Assembly (NCBI GenBank): GCA_001871445.1
Contig: MNVD01000013.1
Coordinates: 1-39,101 of the forward strand
DNA: 39,101 nucleotides
Direction of reading: 5' to 3'
Source of the DNA: Candidatus Magasanikbacteria bacterium CG1_02_41_34
Lineage (GTDB): Bacteria; Patescibacteriota; Patescibacteriia; Magasanikbacterales; UBA922
Positions 39,101 through 39,101 of the stretch are shown here, in pieces; the first letter of the stretch is position 1, and every line of letters begins with the position of its first letter. The position numbers and the translations under genes were made by a program. Under the pieces are notes generated by a model. The model saw only the letters and a program-made list of their open reading frames with translations. It did not search any database and was not told the DNA's origin.

Positions 39101-39101
39101 G

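Noticed and set aside
1-39101. CRISPR array, rRNA genes, full insertion sequence or prophage
   Set aside because: No regularly spaced repeats, no rRNA-like stretches, and no transposase, integrase or phage structural genes were found on either strand.

Overview
The window looks like chromosomal DNA of a Patescibacteria/CPR bacterium, probably of the Parcubacteria side. This is inferred from content, since no 16S rRNA is present. The signs are giant surface proteins that start with a VirB2/TrbC-like pilin hairpin, short palindromes inserted in frame inside housekeeping genes, low-complexity tails on ribosomal and tRNA-synthetase proteins, and compact operons with very short leaders. TGA is used as a stop (end of purA, end of the last partial gene), so the genetic code is standard. 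Most genes lie on the minus strand.

Layout. (1) 1-7437: two tandem minus-strand genes for very large secreted proteins, each with a signal peptide, a two-helix pilin-like module and long beta-rich repeats; the second runs off the left edge. (2) 7574-13102: a translation block with a YqeY-like protein, rpsU, hisS, lepB, tRNA-Val and tRNA-Ile, khpA and rpsP. A GC-rich single-gene cassette sits between rpsP and khpA. (3) 13103-17946: smc, preceded by a two-gene unit coding for a one-pass membrane protein and a degenerate FtsZ-like protein that has lost its GTP-binding loops but keeps the T7 catalytic loop. (4) 18008-21560, mainly plus strand: nrnA-type DHH phosphoesterase, a RelE toxin-antitoxin pair, a second GC-rich cassette (lipoprotein, minus strand), a MITE-like repeat, clpP, and a 259-bp inverted-repeat element that supplies the stop codons of both flanking genes.

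(5) 21558-24110: amino-acid permease and a membrane-anchored CAP-domain protein. (6) 24113-29080: guaB, purA and a HAD-purB fusion, which together convert IMP to XMP and AMP. A third small cassette follows at 29182-29582 on the plus strand. (7) 29594-33987: glycoside hydrolase, EamA transporter, aldo/keto reductase and a GT-B glycosyltransferase. (8) 34013-39101: a type I restriction-modification locus with hsdR and hsdS (hsdM not in the window), with a Panacea-antitoxin/RelE-like toxin pair between them and an unidentified partial gene at the right edge.

Promoters are unusually uniform: TTGACA-like, 17 bp, TATACT-like, often with a TGC extended -10. Several place the predicted transcription start within about 10 nt of the start codon. 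The most unusual element is the FtsZ-like pseudo-GTPase with its membrane partner next to smc. The three self-contained cassettes and the inverted-repeat element ending both neighbouring reading frames come next.
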